Source of the DNA: Paragonimus westermani
Taxonomy: Eukaryota; Platyhelminthes; Trematoda; Plagiorchiida; Troglotrematidae
Assembly (NCBI GenBank): GCA_008508345.1
Contig: QNGE01002994.1
Location: 32,882-96,881 of the forward strand
Direction of reading: 5' to 3'
Length of the DNA stretch: 64,000 nt
Shown piece by piece: positions 11,922 through 24,300 of the stretch (within the stretch, counting starts at the first letter, position 1; every line of letters begins with the position of its first letter). The position numbers were made by a program, and so were the translations under genes. The notes below the pieces were generated by a model. That model ran no database searches and was not told the DNA's origin. It was given only the letters and a program-made list of their open reading frames with translations.

Positions 11922-12036
11922 ATGGTTCAGCTCAAGCAAGATCAGAACTCAAACTTGAAAGACTCTGTAGAAAGGGAACCATCCAAAAGGTCTAGTTGCA
12001 TTTCGCGTCAAAATTATACGGCGAACAAGTCTTTTG
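11922..12036 (+). CDS. Candidate upstream exon of the coiled-coil gene
   Basis: An ATG at 11922 opens a polar Ser/Lys/Asn/Arg-rich reading frame (begins MVQLKQDQNSNLKDSVEREP) that can end at a GTAATA donor at 12037, leaving one base of a codon. That phase fits a CCAG acceptor at 14823-14824 in the next exon, giving a Gly codon across the junction. The composition resembles the next exon. The alternative acceptor at 14813-14814 would not match this phase, and the open frame also continues past the donor to 12146, so this is tentative. Confidence 0.28.
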
Positions 12037-13034
12037 GTAATATCTTTCTTATTACTAATCGAATGAGAGGCATTTCGGTGAAGAAACAAATAAATCTTAA
12101 TGTCGTAAGGCATCTGACTGAACGTGGATTGAACAACCCCAGTTGAAAAATAGGTATGTACGAAAATAAAAGAAATAGGCATAACACAAGTCTACTGTTC
12201 AGCAAGATGCTGTGTTGTTACCTCGTATTGATAAAACGGGATTGGATATTAGCTTGACGTGAAGCCTTGCGCATCTCCATGACCTACTGGGTTGAACTAG
12301 ACGGTGAGAAAATCACACCGATAAAGTCACTCATACCAGGTAGGTCAATAGATAGGGGTTTAAAAAAACTAGTCTGCTGGTCTTCCAAAATGGGAAGTAG
12401 AGAAAGATTGACGTATTTTTCCGGAAAGATTAATAGTTTAGACATACGACCACACACCCGCTACCTCGAGTTACAAGCTCTTGAGCCAGAGGCTTCGGCT
12501 GAGAACCCTAATCATTCCCCTGTCTAGGTCTAGGCGTCCTGGCAGTATCTCAGCCCACACGCAACCACGAATACTCGCAACACCAATAATTCCACACTGC
12601 ATCGGCCGTCGCACAGGATAAAAGAGGTCGCCCTATCTACTGCATACAACAGAGTGGATAGGTGAAAACATGTTACTGCTGACCCCTCACCCATCGTCCT
12701 ATCAAATGTAGCTGTCACGGCTCTCTTGACTCACATTTCTGGTGATTACTCTGCAGGCTCCAAAACAAATATCGCTAACTATAACAACGCGTTAGACTTA
12801 TTGAATGTCGACTTCTGTTGTATTTCGCAGACTAGAATCCCTGACAGCAGTTAACGTATGAAAATAACAGTACCCGTACTGCCTATATGATACTGGTTAT
12901 ACAGTTCAAGTGGTTCCACAGCTGCTGCTAACGGTCGCATCCCAAATGATAGATTGGATTTCTGTTAATACTAGACTTTGGGTCGTCCGCTGGACCAGTT
13001 CAGTTAGGGCTAGTTTTAGACGCAAAAATTTCAG

Positions 13035-13051
13035 AAATATTTTAACTGTAT
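13035..13051 (+). repeat. 17-bp target-site duplication, left
   Basis: AAATATTTTAACTGTAT occurs here and again at 13244-13260, on either side of the 192-bp hammerhead-bearing insertion. Confidence 0.85.
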
Positions 13052-13243
13052 TGATGAGTCAACACGAAGTTTCTGATGGTTGGGAACAGTGGTGGTGTTG
13101 CTTGTAGCTCGGGTTGATGGTTTTGGTATTGATATGTACGCCGAGCTTGGCATTTAGGTTGCAAACGTTTCATCACCAGGCGAGGTGACATCATCAGTGC
13201 GTAAGTGTTTCAGCGTATACGCTCGGCGTACATATCAATACCA
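13052..13243 (-). mobile_element. 192-bp Penelope-derived insertion with hammerhead motif
   Basis: The insertion splits the LINE endonuclease and is bounded by a perfect 17-bp target-site duplication. It carries the terminal-repeat sequence also found at 16637-17030 and next to the Penelope GIY-YIG fragment at 47826-48955, so it is a short non-autonomous relative. A 24-base inverted match (around 13119-13143 and 13220-13244) brackets a hammerhead motif read on the minus strand. No coding capacity. Confidence 0.75.
13150..13215 (-). ncRNA. Hammerhead ribozyme motif, type 1 copy a
   Basis: On the minus strand, CUGAUGA (13191-13197) is followed by a stem II of GUCACC with GGUGAU across a short loop, then GAA, then self-complementary ACGU, then U at the expected cleavage position. 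GCA before the core pairs with UGC after it as the start of stem I. All conserved core residues are present. Stem III is only ACGU with no loop, which fits activity as a dimer. Confidence 0.7.
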
Positions 13244-13260
13244 AAATATTTTAACTGTAT
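13244..13260 (+). repeat. 17-bp target-site duplication, right
   Basis: Exact repeat of 13035-13051. The LINE endonuclease frame resumes after it. Confidence 0.85.
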
Positions 13261-13861
13261 CTGCCCGTGCTTCACTTGACTATGGTGATGCCGGTGTCAA
13301 GGTTGGCTTTTACTCGGACCTGCCCGCTCTTCTTCAGTCAACACATGGGTCTGATATAGCCCTTCTGCCTGGACATATAAACGCCAATACCAACCGCCTT
13401 CGTGAGACTGAGTCTCGTTAAGTTGGCGAGTTTCGGATAGCATCACATCACCCTGATAATGGCAGGCGGCTGTTGCATGTGTGCACTGATCATAACTTGC
13501 TTTTAGACAGCATTACTTTCAGACAATGTGCGCCTCGTTGTTATGCATGATGCCCTCGTTCTGTGAGTCAGATCTGGCTTCAGAAAGACCCAATGGCTGT
13601 TAGTTACAAATTGCATAATCCATTAACATTTTCACTTGGATTCCGCTCATTCGTTGGTACGTTGCGGTTTCGTTCTTACTTTCGCTGGGCAACGATCTTA
13701 CCGACGGCAAAGGCTGGCTGTTGCTGAACTAACTATGCCATCTGTGAAGCGTAGATACGAAAATAGCTTAGAGCGCAAGCTTACTAGTTCTCATCCCGAA
13801 GATCCCCATAGCTGTCAGGTCCAAGTTTCATAGACCGTTCGCGAAGCAGGTACTGTATAAT

Positions 13862-14393
13862 TGTAGCGAGAAGGCGTCCAATAAAGCACAATCTTCATTG
13901 CCCAAATCGCCAGTCACATGCAACGCGCGCTCTCTCGTTTATGAGTCAATTCCAAATCGCAACATCCCCCCCCCCGGTTTCCGTTCACACGTCGTGTGCA
14001 CTTCTAACCGGTTTACGTGCGTGACCGGTGCCTTCTATCGGAGGGTTTTTCGCTTGCCATTCCTCGTCTGTTTGTCCGATTCCGTTGCGCGTTGGCTCGT
14101 CCGGCTGCTCGTGCTGTCCGCCATCCACCCAGTGCTGGCCTTGACCGTATCCCAACATCGTGTCGAGATGTTCCTCTAAATGTTGGAAAAACCACGCCTC
14201 CGATCTGGCCGTCTGTCGTATTTCGCCTGCCCTGCCTCGCCCGTTGGTCCGATCTAGTCGAGCGATGACTCATCCGGTCGCGCACGTTGTCCTTGATCCG
14301 ATCGCGGCAGGTTTTCGAACGTACTTCCCCCCACGTTGAGGTATTCGGCCGAGCGTTCGAAAACTCGCACCCCCGACCTGACAATCCACCACA
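13862..14393 (-). mobile_element. R1 solo-LTR-like unit, 532 bp
   Basis: Bounded by TGT...ACA ends and a 4-bp TAAT duplication (13858-13861 and 14394-14397). The same 532-bp length and ends occur at 19596-20127. The AATAAAG near the low-coordinate end sets the transcribed strand as minus. No internal gag-pol adjoins it, which is expected of a solo LTR. GC-rich, so it contains long meaningless open frames. Confidence 0.7.
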
Positions 14394-14814
14394 TAATGCG
14401 GCACGGTGTTTCGTGGGCTGAACAGTGAACCTCGGAGAAATCCCTGGAGTTGTTTGAAGCCAGACAGAACATTCCTTCTGGCACTTCATACGAAAAGTTT
14501 AGGAATGGTATCCGTAAGAAACTGAAACGTAGTTTGATTAGTGCACTGAGTAGATCAATAAGTATTCTACTGTTTTTGTAAAAAAAATTGGAATGTCTAA
14601 AAAAACAGTTTGAGATAACTGGTAATTCATTTAACATTGTTAGAAATTGTCAAAAAGTTCTCTTTTAAACTGGGGGAAGTTGCTAAATATGTACATATTT
14701 ACTGGTATGTCGTACGTTTGTTTATACCTAATGGTTGCAAACAGTAAGCAACATTTCCAATCAACAATGCTATAATTCAATCTGTATAATTCTACAACAA
14801 ATAGGAATCTGTAG

Positions 14815-15373
14815 GGAAATCCAGGTTTCTGGTGTGCAAATTTGGTCACGAATATTGAAAAATGTGACTTCTGTCGTTTGCGTTGTCAGAATTTCTCAAA
14901 TAACTCAAAAAACAAAACAACCCAGAATGATGTGGACACACTTGAGGAGAAAAAGAGTAACTCACATTCTGCGATCAAGCAACAGGTTGATGCAAACGTA
15001 ATCAAAGAGCAAAACTCAAAATCATCAACAAATCGTGTAACTTTTATCGAGCCCGCCGAAACTGATAAACCCGAACCGGAAGAGGCGAAGCACAAAGAAA
15101 ACATTTCGACGCAGCCTAGTCTGCTTAGGGAGCGTGCCCTTAATGCTTTGGATCGAGGAACGAGAGAAAGTGAATTTGTGGAGTACGATGTCAAACGAAA
15201 GCTCTCAAGGGCACTAACAGAAACGATAGGTGTCGGGAATAGAACAGTGTATCCAACGCCACGGCCGGCTCATGACCTGTCGGACACTGACCTATCAGGA
15301 CTCTCGCTTGATGAACCGTTGAACGCTACCAAAAAATGCACTCCGGCTACCCACATGACAGCACATCACCCTG
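14815..15373 (+). CDS. Exon 1 (first well-supported exon) of the coiled-coil gene
   Basis: The frame is open from an AG acceptor at 14813-14814 (a TAG stop overlaps it upstream) to a consensus GTAAGT donor at 15374. It encodes about 186 residues: a short cysteine cluster (CDFCRLRC) near the N-terminus, then a hydrophilic low-complexity region rich in Lys, Asn, Ser and Glu, then a Thr/Pro/Asp-rich tail. It ends one base into a codon, and the next exon supplies the remaining two bases in frame. An alternative acceptor at 14823-14824 would shorten it by 10 bases and change the entry phase. There is no membrane segment. Confidence 0.75.
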
Positions 15374-18300
15374 GTAAGTTGGAGTTTTAAGTTGATCCTT
15401 CTGTACTATGGTTACACAGGTGGTTGAAAAATAGGGCCAGTACATGTGCGCGTTGGGCAACTTCGTCCATTATAGCTAGGATTTTATGCTCATCTCATTA
15501 TGCGTCTTACGTCTTTATCGTATTCCATATAGCCCCAAATAAACACATTCCAAAGAACGTAACATCCCAAATGGATGGCGTCGAGAGACAGAAGCTGGAC
15601 TCCAATGGGAATGACCGACCGCGTGACTATCGATTCGACAGAATTATGCTTCAACCAGCACGGGAGCACACGCAACCAATCACAGTAAGTGCGCGTGCTG
15701 TAAAAGTCAGCTGTTGTTACCACTTTCTGCATTTGCTTCTGTAGCTGTTAGCCTCAATTCCAACAATCAGGTTCATCAAGGTGACAAGTCAAACGGACTT
15801 ATTTCTCATGGTACTGATTTCCGCATGACCGTTGAGCCTGTATTTGGGAGAATCGGCTGATCATAAAAACGCAAGATATGGACCTGTGGCTGTGATCTAA
15901 GTGATGGATTCGACAAGATTCAGTTTGCATCGGTCCAGATGAAGTGCATCCTGTTTTGGAACCGCGCGGACTTAGCAGAAAAATTGGAACAGTCTGATTA
16001 GCCACTTGTGACAGTTCAACGTAAGATTAAGCAAACTACAAAAGGTTTCTTTTGCAAGCCCATTGATCACGAACTGGCGACATCATCATTGACGAGGGAA
16101 CCAACTGAAGGGCTCATCAAAATGTATATGATGAGTGGCTTAAAAAGGATGTTGTCGCTCACGGGTGTCACGGGTCACTGGTTGCTCATGACGAAGTGGC
16201 GTAAAACAACCCTGGAAGGAAAGTCAAAATGCTATTATAGCACCGTCACTTCTCAGAGGGAATGAGATTGCAAAATATTCGAGAAATAGTTACAGCCTTC
16301 TAATCATAATGATCCGGATCACCTTTATAATTCCGAACTTGAAATCTCTGTAAATTGAGTTACCTCTATTGGTATTGATATGTTCGCCGAGCTTGGCATT
16401 TAGGTTGCAACCTGATTGCCAAGCTCGGCGAACATATCAATACCAAAACCATCAACCTGAGCTACAAACAACGCCACCACTGTACCCAACCATGAGTTAC
16501 CCCCAGTGATGAAGCTGTATTTCACTTGAACGAGATCATGTATTGCCGATATGTTAGCAACTGCACTAACCAGTCTGACCACAAGGTAGTAGTGAAATGA
16601 CTTGTGACCGAAAAATAAAGGGGATGTCAAGTATGTTTCTGATGGTTGGGAACAGCGGTGGTGTTGTTTGTAGCTTGGGTTGATGGTTTTGGTATTGATA
16701 TGTTCGCCGAGCTTGGCATTTAGGTTGCAAACGTTTCATCACCAAGCGAGGTGACATCATCAGTGCGTGAGTGTTTCGGCGTATAATTTTGAATGTGGCG
16801 TTTGGTGAAGTTGGATCGATGCCTGCTCTTATACAGCAGAGTGGTTCGACCTACTGGTCTGAATTCTGGTTGGTCGCTTTTTGTCGTGTTTGGCCTGACC
16901 CCGTCTCCCGTTTTGTCTGGCTATCTCCCAAGCCTGTGGATGATTGAGCGCTGGTCTGTAGTTGATACTTGGCGGGATAATGTTTTGACGCAGGCATTCA
17001 TGCAAGAAGAATAGCTATTCACGTGTGGAAGGGGATGTCAGGTATGTAAAATTTGCCAAAAAGGTTTGACGGGGATCCCCTTAGTGGAATCTATCCACAT
17101 CCCAGGACTTAAGTCACAAATATATTACACAATAACGCTGCAAAATTTAGTCAGCAAAACAACAGTAATAGTAATTTTAATAACGAATGGGTTCAATGTG
17201 ACACAATAAATGTTGGAGGTAAGCCACTGGAAGAGGGTTTTCAACGGTCTGTGAAAAGTATGACTACTAGTGTATGTTCAGTTTTCCTGCTGTCTGCCCC
17301 GGAACATTTGCATATTTCTTGCATACAACATACCTGAACAGTTTCAGCATGATGTACGAGAGGGATCTGGTCGGTATTAGTACTATTCCCGTTTGGTTTA
17401 GGCTGAAGCTTGTGAACTTTTATTTTCAAATGTCTCCAGTAGAAGTGATCTGGAAGCGATAATTTGGCTGACTTATAGGGCTAGACACTATGTTATCTTG
17501 TTCCGTTCCATCCATTTGGAAAGTCGAAGACGAACTGAACGTGCAAAAACGACTTGTAACTCCAATGTGCTATGTAATTTATGTGAAAAACTCGGTGTCA
17601 GCGTTCCCACGTCTTGGAGAACAGTTGAGGTCGTATACTTCTGAGTGCCCTTGTGGCTGATCCAATGGTCAACAGGTGACGTGTAGTAACTCAAGGCTCA
17701 AACCACTAGATGAAAAAAGAGGGAGTTTTTTTTAAACGGTATCGCACGTCAAGACTAGAAACATTCAACACGATAAGTTCAGTTATGTCACTAAAAGATC
17801 CAATTCTAAAATCGTCCGACACCCATAACAGCTGCAGACAATAACTTACATCAGCACTGATTAGTATTACCTAAGTCAAACGAGGCTCAATTACATATTC
17901 TAAGGTGTCTTCTTTTCTCAGCTCGACATATTAAGTAATAAAATTTGGCCCCATTGTTCCGCTGTATTCGCGTTACAATGGTCAAAACTGGTCAAAGCTG
18001 GCTCATTACAAAGAGGACTTTGATCAGTCATTACGCTGTATTTGTGTGACTAATACTAAGAACAATTAACTCCTCTGTTTACATACAGGTCTACCAATGC
18101 ATGCTCTGTCATTAACGGATCCACAATGGTTAAGGCAATTTTGGCTACAGATATTGCATGGTTATTGAGATTTCTATGTTAACCGGCCTGTCAGCTTTCT
18201 TGGTTCGCAGACCAGGCGAACTGACTGATTCTCCATCGGGCATGTAGTTACTGTTTCGCTTTGTTATAGAAAAACTGATTGCTCCGAGCAGTCTGCACAC

Positions 18301-21300
18301 GTGCACCGAAATCTCGCTGTTTGTTCGCCCGTTCTCACCTTTAAAAAAGAATAAGCAAAATCTCTACATTCGGAGGATGTCCGGAGTTTAAGTAACTTAC
18401 TGTTCTGTAACCGGTCGGTTCACAAAAAGCTACTGGTTGATGTGTCGCACTGGCGGCTACCGGTCAATCTTGTGATAGACGAGAGAATTCAGAACGAAAG
18501 AGCTTGACTGCATGACCAAGAAAAAGTAGACGGCTCAGTTTTAGTGATTGAATTTATTCATTAGTAATATCAAAGCAAGCTGTCACTCACCCGACTGGGC
18601 TTGACAGTCAATTAGTGTACACCCTTGAGCAATCTATAGTCCCATGCAATGTTCTTGTCTTTGCTGTCTGTCCCTGTTGTATACGTGTCAATCCTTTTTG
18701 TTCGGAGTAGAATTTTCATATCCGTCTTATGATCGACAACAGTGTGGCCGTCTGGACTCCCCACAACGCTCATCAGTCAGAGAGAGCTCATTGCATCTTG
18801 TAAATGTGATCATCAGGACACATTTGTAAAATAGCTACTGAGAAAGAGAAAGTAAGCTGTGAGGAACGGGTGCCCACGGTACTTCAATACCAGGTCAATA
18901 CGGTTACACAGATGATCAAATGCACAGACGCAAGAAAAAATAGGCAACATTAAGGAAATGTAACATCAGAGATTATTAGTACAGAGTGGTCTGAGTTTCG
19001 CACACCTATTTCGTCACCGATTTGGGACCAGTACGACAACGATGGTCTGAACGTGACCATCGAAGCTGTTGCGGACGGGTGGGTATTCGTCTGACCCTCG
19101 TCCACTAACAATTTAGAACGCCCCTCCTGAAGAGCAGTCGAAATATGGTCGCACGACATCGAACTGAAAAAAATGTGTTAGACTTTGGAAACAAACCATG
19201 CATGTCCAGCTAAGTTTGGAAACATGACAAGTAATTAGTTTGAGAATAATCTGGGACCAGTGACAGCAACCAAGATTAGAATAAAAGGGAACGCGTGCCT
19301 GGCTCCAGCTCATTCGGCAGCACTCAAGAATGTGAAGGGAGGAAAGTGTGTAAAACCTTCGAGTGCGTTAAGCAACGTTCGAAAATGTCCACGTTAAACG
19401 ATCTTGAAGAATGGAATAATAGATGGATTGTTAGGAAATCGACAAGCACTCGCCGGGTGCAATTAGTTGCACAACTGAGAAAAGCGGTACCCAGTTCGTG
19501 TCAGACTTCCTATAGCAGGCGTAGACATAATCGTGTGTACAGAACAGAAAAACGGGAAAACACGGTTGTAACCGGGGTCTTCAAAACAGCCATGCTGTAG
19601 CGAGAAGGCGTCCAATAAAGCACATTCTTTATTGCCCAAATCGCCAGTCACATGCAACGCGCGCTCTCTCGTTTTTGAGTCAATTCCAACTCGCAACATC
19701 CCCCACCCCCGGTTTCCGTTCTCACGTCGTGTGCACTTCTCACCGGTTCACGTGTGTGATCGGCGCCTTCTATCGGGCGGTTTTCCGCTTCCCATTCCTC
19801 GTCTGTTTGTCCGATTTCGTTGCGCGATGGCTCGTCCGGATGCTCGTACTGTCCGCCATCCACCCAATGTTGGCCTTGACCGTATTCCAACATCGTGTCT
19901 AGATGTTCCTCTAAATGTTGGAAAAACCACGCCTCCGATCTGGCCATCTGTCGTGATTCGCCTGTCCTGCCTCGCCCGTTGGTCCGATCCAGTCGAGCGA
20001 TGACTCATCCGGCCGCGCACATTGTTCTTGTTTCGATCGCGGTAGGCTTTTGAACGTACCTCCCCCGCGTTGAGGTATTCGGCCTAGCGTTCGAAAACTC
20101 GCACCTCCGACCTGACAATCCACCACAATACGATCGCTGGCCACTGCAGCGTCGTAACCTATGTGGGATTTTCTTTTGACAGCAGAGAGCAGGAGTGTTA
20201 ACCGAATGGTGATAGATTCGGCTGTGGCTAGTGTGCACACTTGTATTAGTTCTTATTGGGGAATGGGATGCTGTCAACAATAAAAGGCATTCGTGGCATC
20301 ATTATGATTATCAGGGTCCATCAGATGTTAAATTGTCGCAGTAGTGTTTCGTTTTTAATTTCGTTGCTAAGTCAAACTGGATAGTGCTCCTTGACTCAGT
20401 CAGAGAAACATCTCGTCCCACAAGTCGAGTCTTCCGATGTACAAAAACAAGAAGCTGAGTGCGCAAACGCCGATTGGTCGTGAGCAGCTAGTCTTTCAGA
20501 TTCAAGTTCAACGTTGCCTTGGTAGTGAAACACCTCCTCAAGATGACTGACAGAAACTTTTTTGATAAATACGTTGAGTGGATTATTCGTATGCTGTGAT
20601 CTTTAAATGAAATTCACAGAACCATCTATTCTCGGCAATGGGGAAGTGCTGATGACTTGCCGAGGTACACATTCATTCGTTTTGCCGCAGCACATTAGCA
20701 ATTAACTGCACTTCACCTTCTGAGCTTCCAACTGAGCAATTTCTTTTCGATCACTTGCCGGGTATCTGATCAGATTACGTACCTCTCTAAAAGATATGAG
20801 GCTATAGGAAACGGTATACCCACCGATACAGGGCGGGTTTCAGTAATTACGCATCTCAACTTCAGCGCCACGTCTAACAAATGAAACAATCCATCGACTT
20901 TCAACTGTATGATAAATGCGAAAATTAACCAGGGCAAAGTAGACATCTGCACGCTAGAAGTTCACCCAGCCTGAGCATGACAATCACACAAAATATAGAT
21001 AAACAGATTGGGAATAACACAACGTTGATCAATAACATGTTAAACACGACGCCCAAACTATTCAACTTCATTCGTACTACATTCGGTGCGGATATCTTAT
21101 CACACAAAATATACTTGTCTGATCCGTATGAGTTAACCACCACGAAATACCACGCCCAGCTTTTGCCCAAAAGTGAATCAGGTGCAGTTGAACCCGTCAT
21201 TTAATCTCTCGACTGATTCATACTGGCGTTCGTTGAACACATATCCGAACACAGTAGTGAAACGTATCCTACTCAAGATGAAACATCACGTACTGTAGTA

Positions 21301-24300
21301 GTGATATGTCGGCTATCTGATCGTTAGTTAAGTTTGTTCATTATAAACTGTACACATTCGGCTGTCACTAATGCCGCTTTCATAGGTTTATTAGCAATTG
21401 GCAATAACCTGCTGACGGAAGCAACCATGTGACAACCATTTTCCCGCGTGGTTGATTTCCACCTTCAGTTGTATTGACATTTAAAAACATAATATATGTA
21501 ATGAATAACGGCTGAATTCATTTGACGAGAGGCGGTGAAGTATGGCAGGTTTTACACTATTCAATCCACAATCTTGTAGTTTTTACCTATAAAGTCGTGA
21601 TGATAAGTTGCCCTGCTTTATATGCAAGCCCAGACGGTTAGCTCGATCTGTCAAAACGGACGCTTCTGTCTGATAGTAAAGTGATTGGAAAAATTCATTC
21701 GCGAAGTTGAAAGCTTAACGAGTCGACAAAGTATGGTCCTAAATTGATCACAGACTTCGTACCCAAGCCGACTTTTCAGCTAGCCGCCTTCAAAACAAAG
21801 CCCTAGAGTCTATTTTTTCGACCGTCAATGCTCTGTTCTGTTAGGTGCACGCGCAGACACGGTGAGCGTTTGTGCTGCGGGCCCGTCCGCCTGATTCCCC
21901 ATTCCTGGCACGTCAGTATGCCCCAACCTCGCACCTGTCCATGTCTGACCGCATTCGGTCATGTGACCCTCCTGACCAGACGATGATGTTTGACTCGCTA
22001 ACGCTGACGTGTTGCCTCAGCACAGTCTACCGCAAAGTCGTGCCCGCTTGCTGTTGCCTTCGTTGCTCACCCTACATTTGCTCCCTTTGCTAAACTACAG
22101 CACTGCTGCTGAACCATACCTATCTTCTATATTCATTTACGCAACAATCACAGTCTATTTGTTACGGCACGAGATACTTTACCAACGGTCTTAGATTTAC
22201 GGAACACGACAGTCAATATGCCCCTTTGTGACCCTGCCAGGTTACTTGTGTTGGGATGTGTCAATGTTAACCACTGTGTTGATAACAGTTTACGACAACG
22301 ATATCCACCATTTACTGGTAAACGCTGCCTAGCAAACCAGCAAACAAGTAAACACGAACTTAACAAAAAATTGTCTGGTTGAGTCTAGTTCAGACTTTGT
22401 ATCTGTTGGTTCCAGAAAAAATAAAACTCGATCATAGGGCGAACTTCAAATTTTGAGCCTTTTTGGTTGTATCCGGTAAAAAACTGAAAAGTTTGAGCAC
22501 TCTGTATGGGATGCAGGTGTACCAGTAATCTCATACGTCCGTCCTGACCAATGGAGGGGGTTCCAGTCATAACTGAAAGGACCATAGAGTTATTTTAGTT
22601 GCAGGTATCCTGGCATACTGTCAACACAAATATAGCGACCTTTCGGTATTCTTTAACACATTCCAGGTAGAAAATCAGTCGACTTTTCAAACAAATGACA
22701 TATCTGGTCCGAAGCCATCCAAAAAACCAAGAGCTCGCAATGCCAAGGACCAGAGTAACCCTTTACCAAACATCATCCTAATAAACACCAATGGAGAAGA
22801 GCAATTACTCGTGAAACCGACTGGACATGGAACCTCAGCAGAAGTACTACCACTTGCATTCAGTACGCAAGAGAATAACGGTTTTCAAATCCCTCAATCG
22901 CCCCCTTTAGATCCCAACCAGACTGGGTAAGTTGGTCATAATACATAGCCTCTCTCACCACCCTCTCTGCATTTATAACCTAGCCAGATAACAGCGTTTT
23001 AAAATGAACTAAATGACTGAACAGTGAAAGTGGAGTAGGGTGTAATCGTATCCCGATAGGAATTTATGTATCGGCACTGAGCATATGACGTAGGGCTGCG
23101 CTTATCGTTTACCACTTGCCCATCTACACCCTTCGTCCGGAAGACAGCTTGTCTGCTCACGTTCAAAGCATGTTGGTGTGCTCGTGGACTTTCTAGTGTA
23201 TAGCACAGCACAGTAAGCGAACTACTAGGAATTTGTGAAAAACTATAAAAAAGCATCATCAAGGTTAGTCAACAGCGAGTAAGAAAATCGATAACAAACG
23301 CGAATGTCGTTCACCCGGCGAGCGCGAAAAGCACACTGAATCCGCTCACGATCGTTCGCAAGGTTCCGGTCAACCAAACAGCGTCAGTCCGACGACGCAC
23401 TGGCTGAAGTCATCACAAACCGCTTACTGGTTCAAAAGTTGGGTACAAAAGACGGTAACTCGTGTGTTCAACTACCGTAACCATAGATCGGTTCCTATTG
23501 ACCCTTAACTGACCGAACACAGTTGACGCATACTTTGTGGTCTATCCAACTGAAAACTAGATTTTACACTTCTACTGAGGAAAAAATCACCTAATGTTGT
23601 AGTTTATCATACATATATGTATCGATTCGACGATGAAAGCTCAAAACTATATATTCATCTCTTTCCCTTCAAAATTAAGTCGTGGAGATAACAGAAGGGT
23701 ACCAGTTAGGCCCAAAATTGTAAAAATGAAACATCCACGTACTTTAACAAATTTAATTGACGGGGAGCGAGTTTCATACCAATTAACTTAGACGTCCGCT
23801 CCATTCTGCATTACGGAATTGGTCGGAACTTTCCAACGTTCTGCAGCGTATACAACATTGCCAACATACTTGAAAATAAGTCTGTTTAAAGAAAGGGTAC
23901 TGAAACAATGTGAATGGTGAGGAAACTGATGGTAATGGAGAGGACGGGCCTACTTAGCATAGGTTAGCTAGCAAACTCTTTAAAATTACCCAGGTAACTC
24001 CTAAAAATCATCCGGTAACTTGACCAGGTAATTTCAAGGGCAATGACCCGAAGTTATGCTAAAATTACCTATCGAGTAATTTGCTCCCTAGATAACCCAT
24101 TTTATGTTGTTCACGTTATTTTTTTCACGCAAAGGCCGACAATACATTTTCTCACCCTTCAAACACTGTCTCACGTTCACATGCCTCTGTAACAATATTG
24201 TGAAAGAATTTAATCGGTTGAAAACAGCCCTCAAAAAACAAGTTTCACGAATGTCTCCTATATTTCGTTTCCCCGTCACGCCTTTTTGGATTTTCTAAAA

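Larger units (their letters stand above)
12755..13830 (+). mobile_element. LINE fragment (RTE-like), endonuclease region, interrupted
   Basis: In several frames the plus strand carries parts of the exonuclease-endonuclease-phosphatase domain found at the N-terminus of RTE-type LINEs: NALDLLNVDFCCISQTRIPD near 12790-12840, then DWISVNTRLWVVRWTSSV, then FYSDLPALLQSTHGSDIALL-PGHINANTNRLRE (13303-13400) with the G-x-x-N-A motif, then SHHPDNGRRLLHVCTDHNLL and DSAHSLVRCGFVLTFAGQRS. The domain nicks target DNA. Stops, frameshifts and a 192-bp insertion break it, and the R1 unit at 13862 follows closely. No RT portion remains here. Confidence 0.78.

Noticed and set aside
14013..14489. 158-codon minus-strand open frame
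   Set aside because: It is open because the R1 unit is GC-rich, runs out of the repeat into flanking sequence, and is not conserved as a frame in the other R1 copies.
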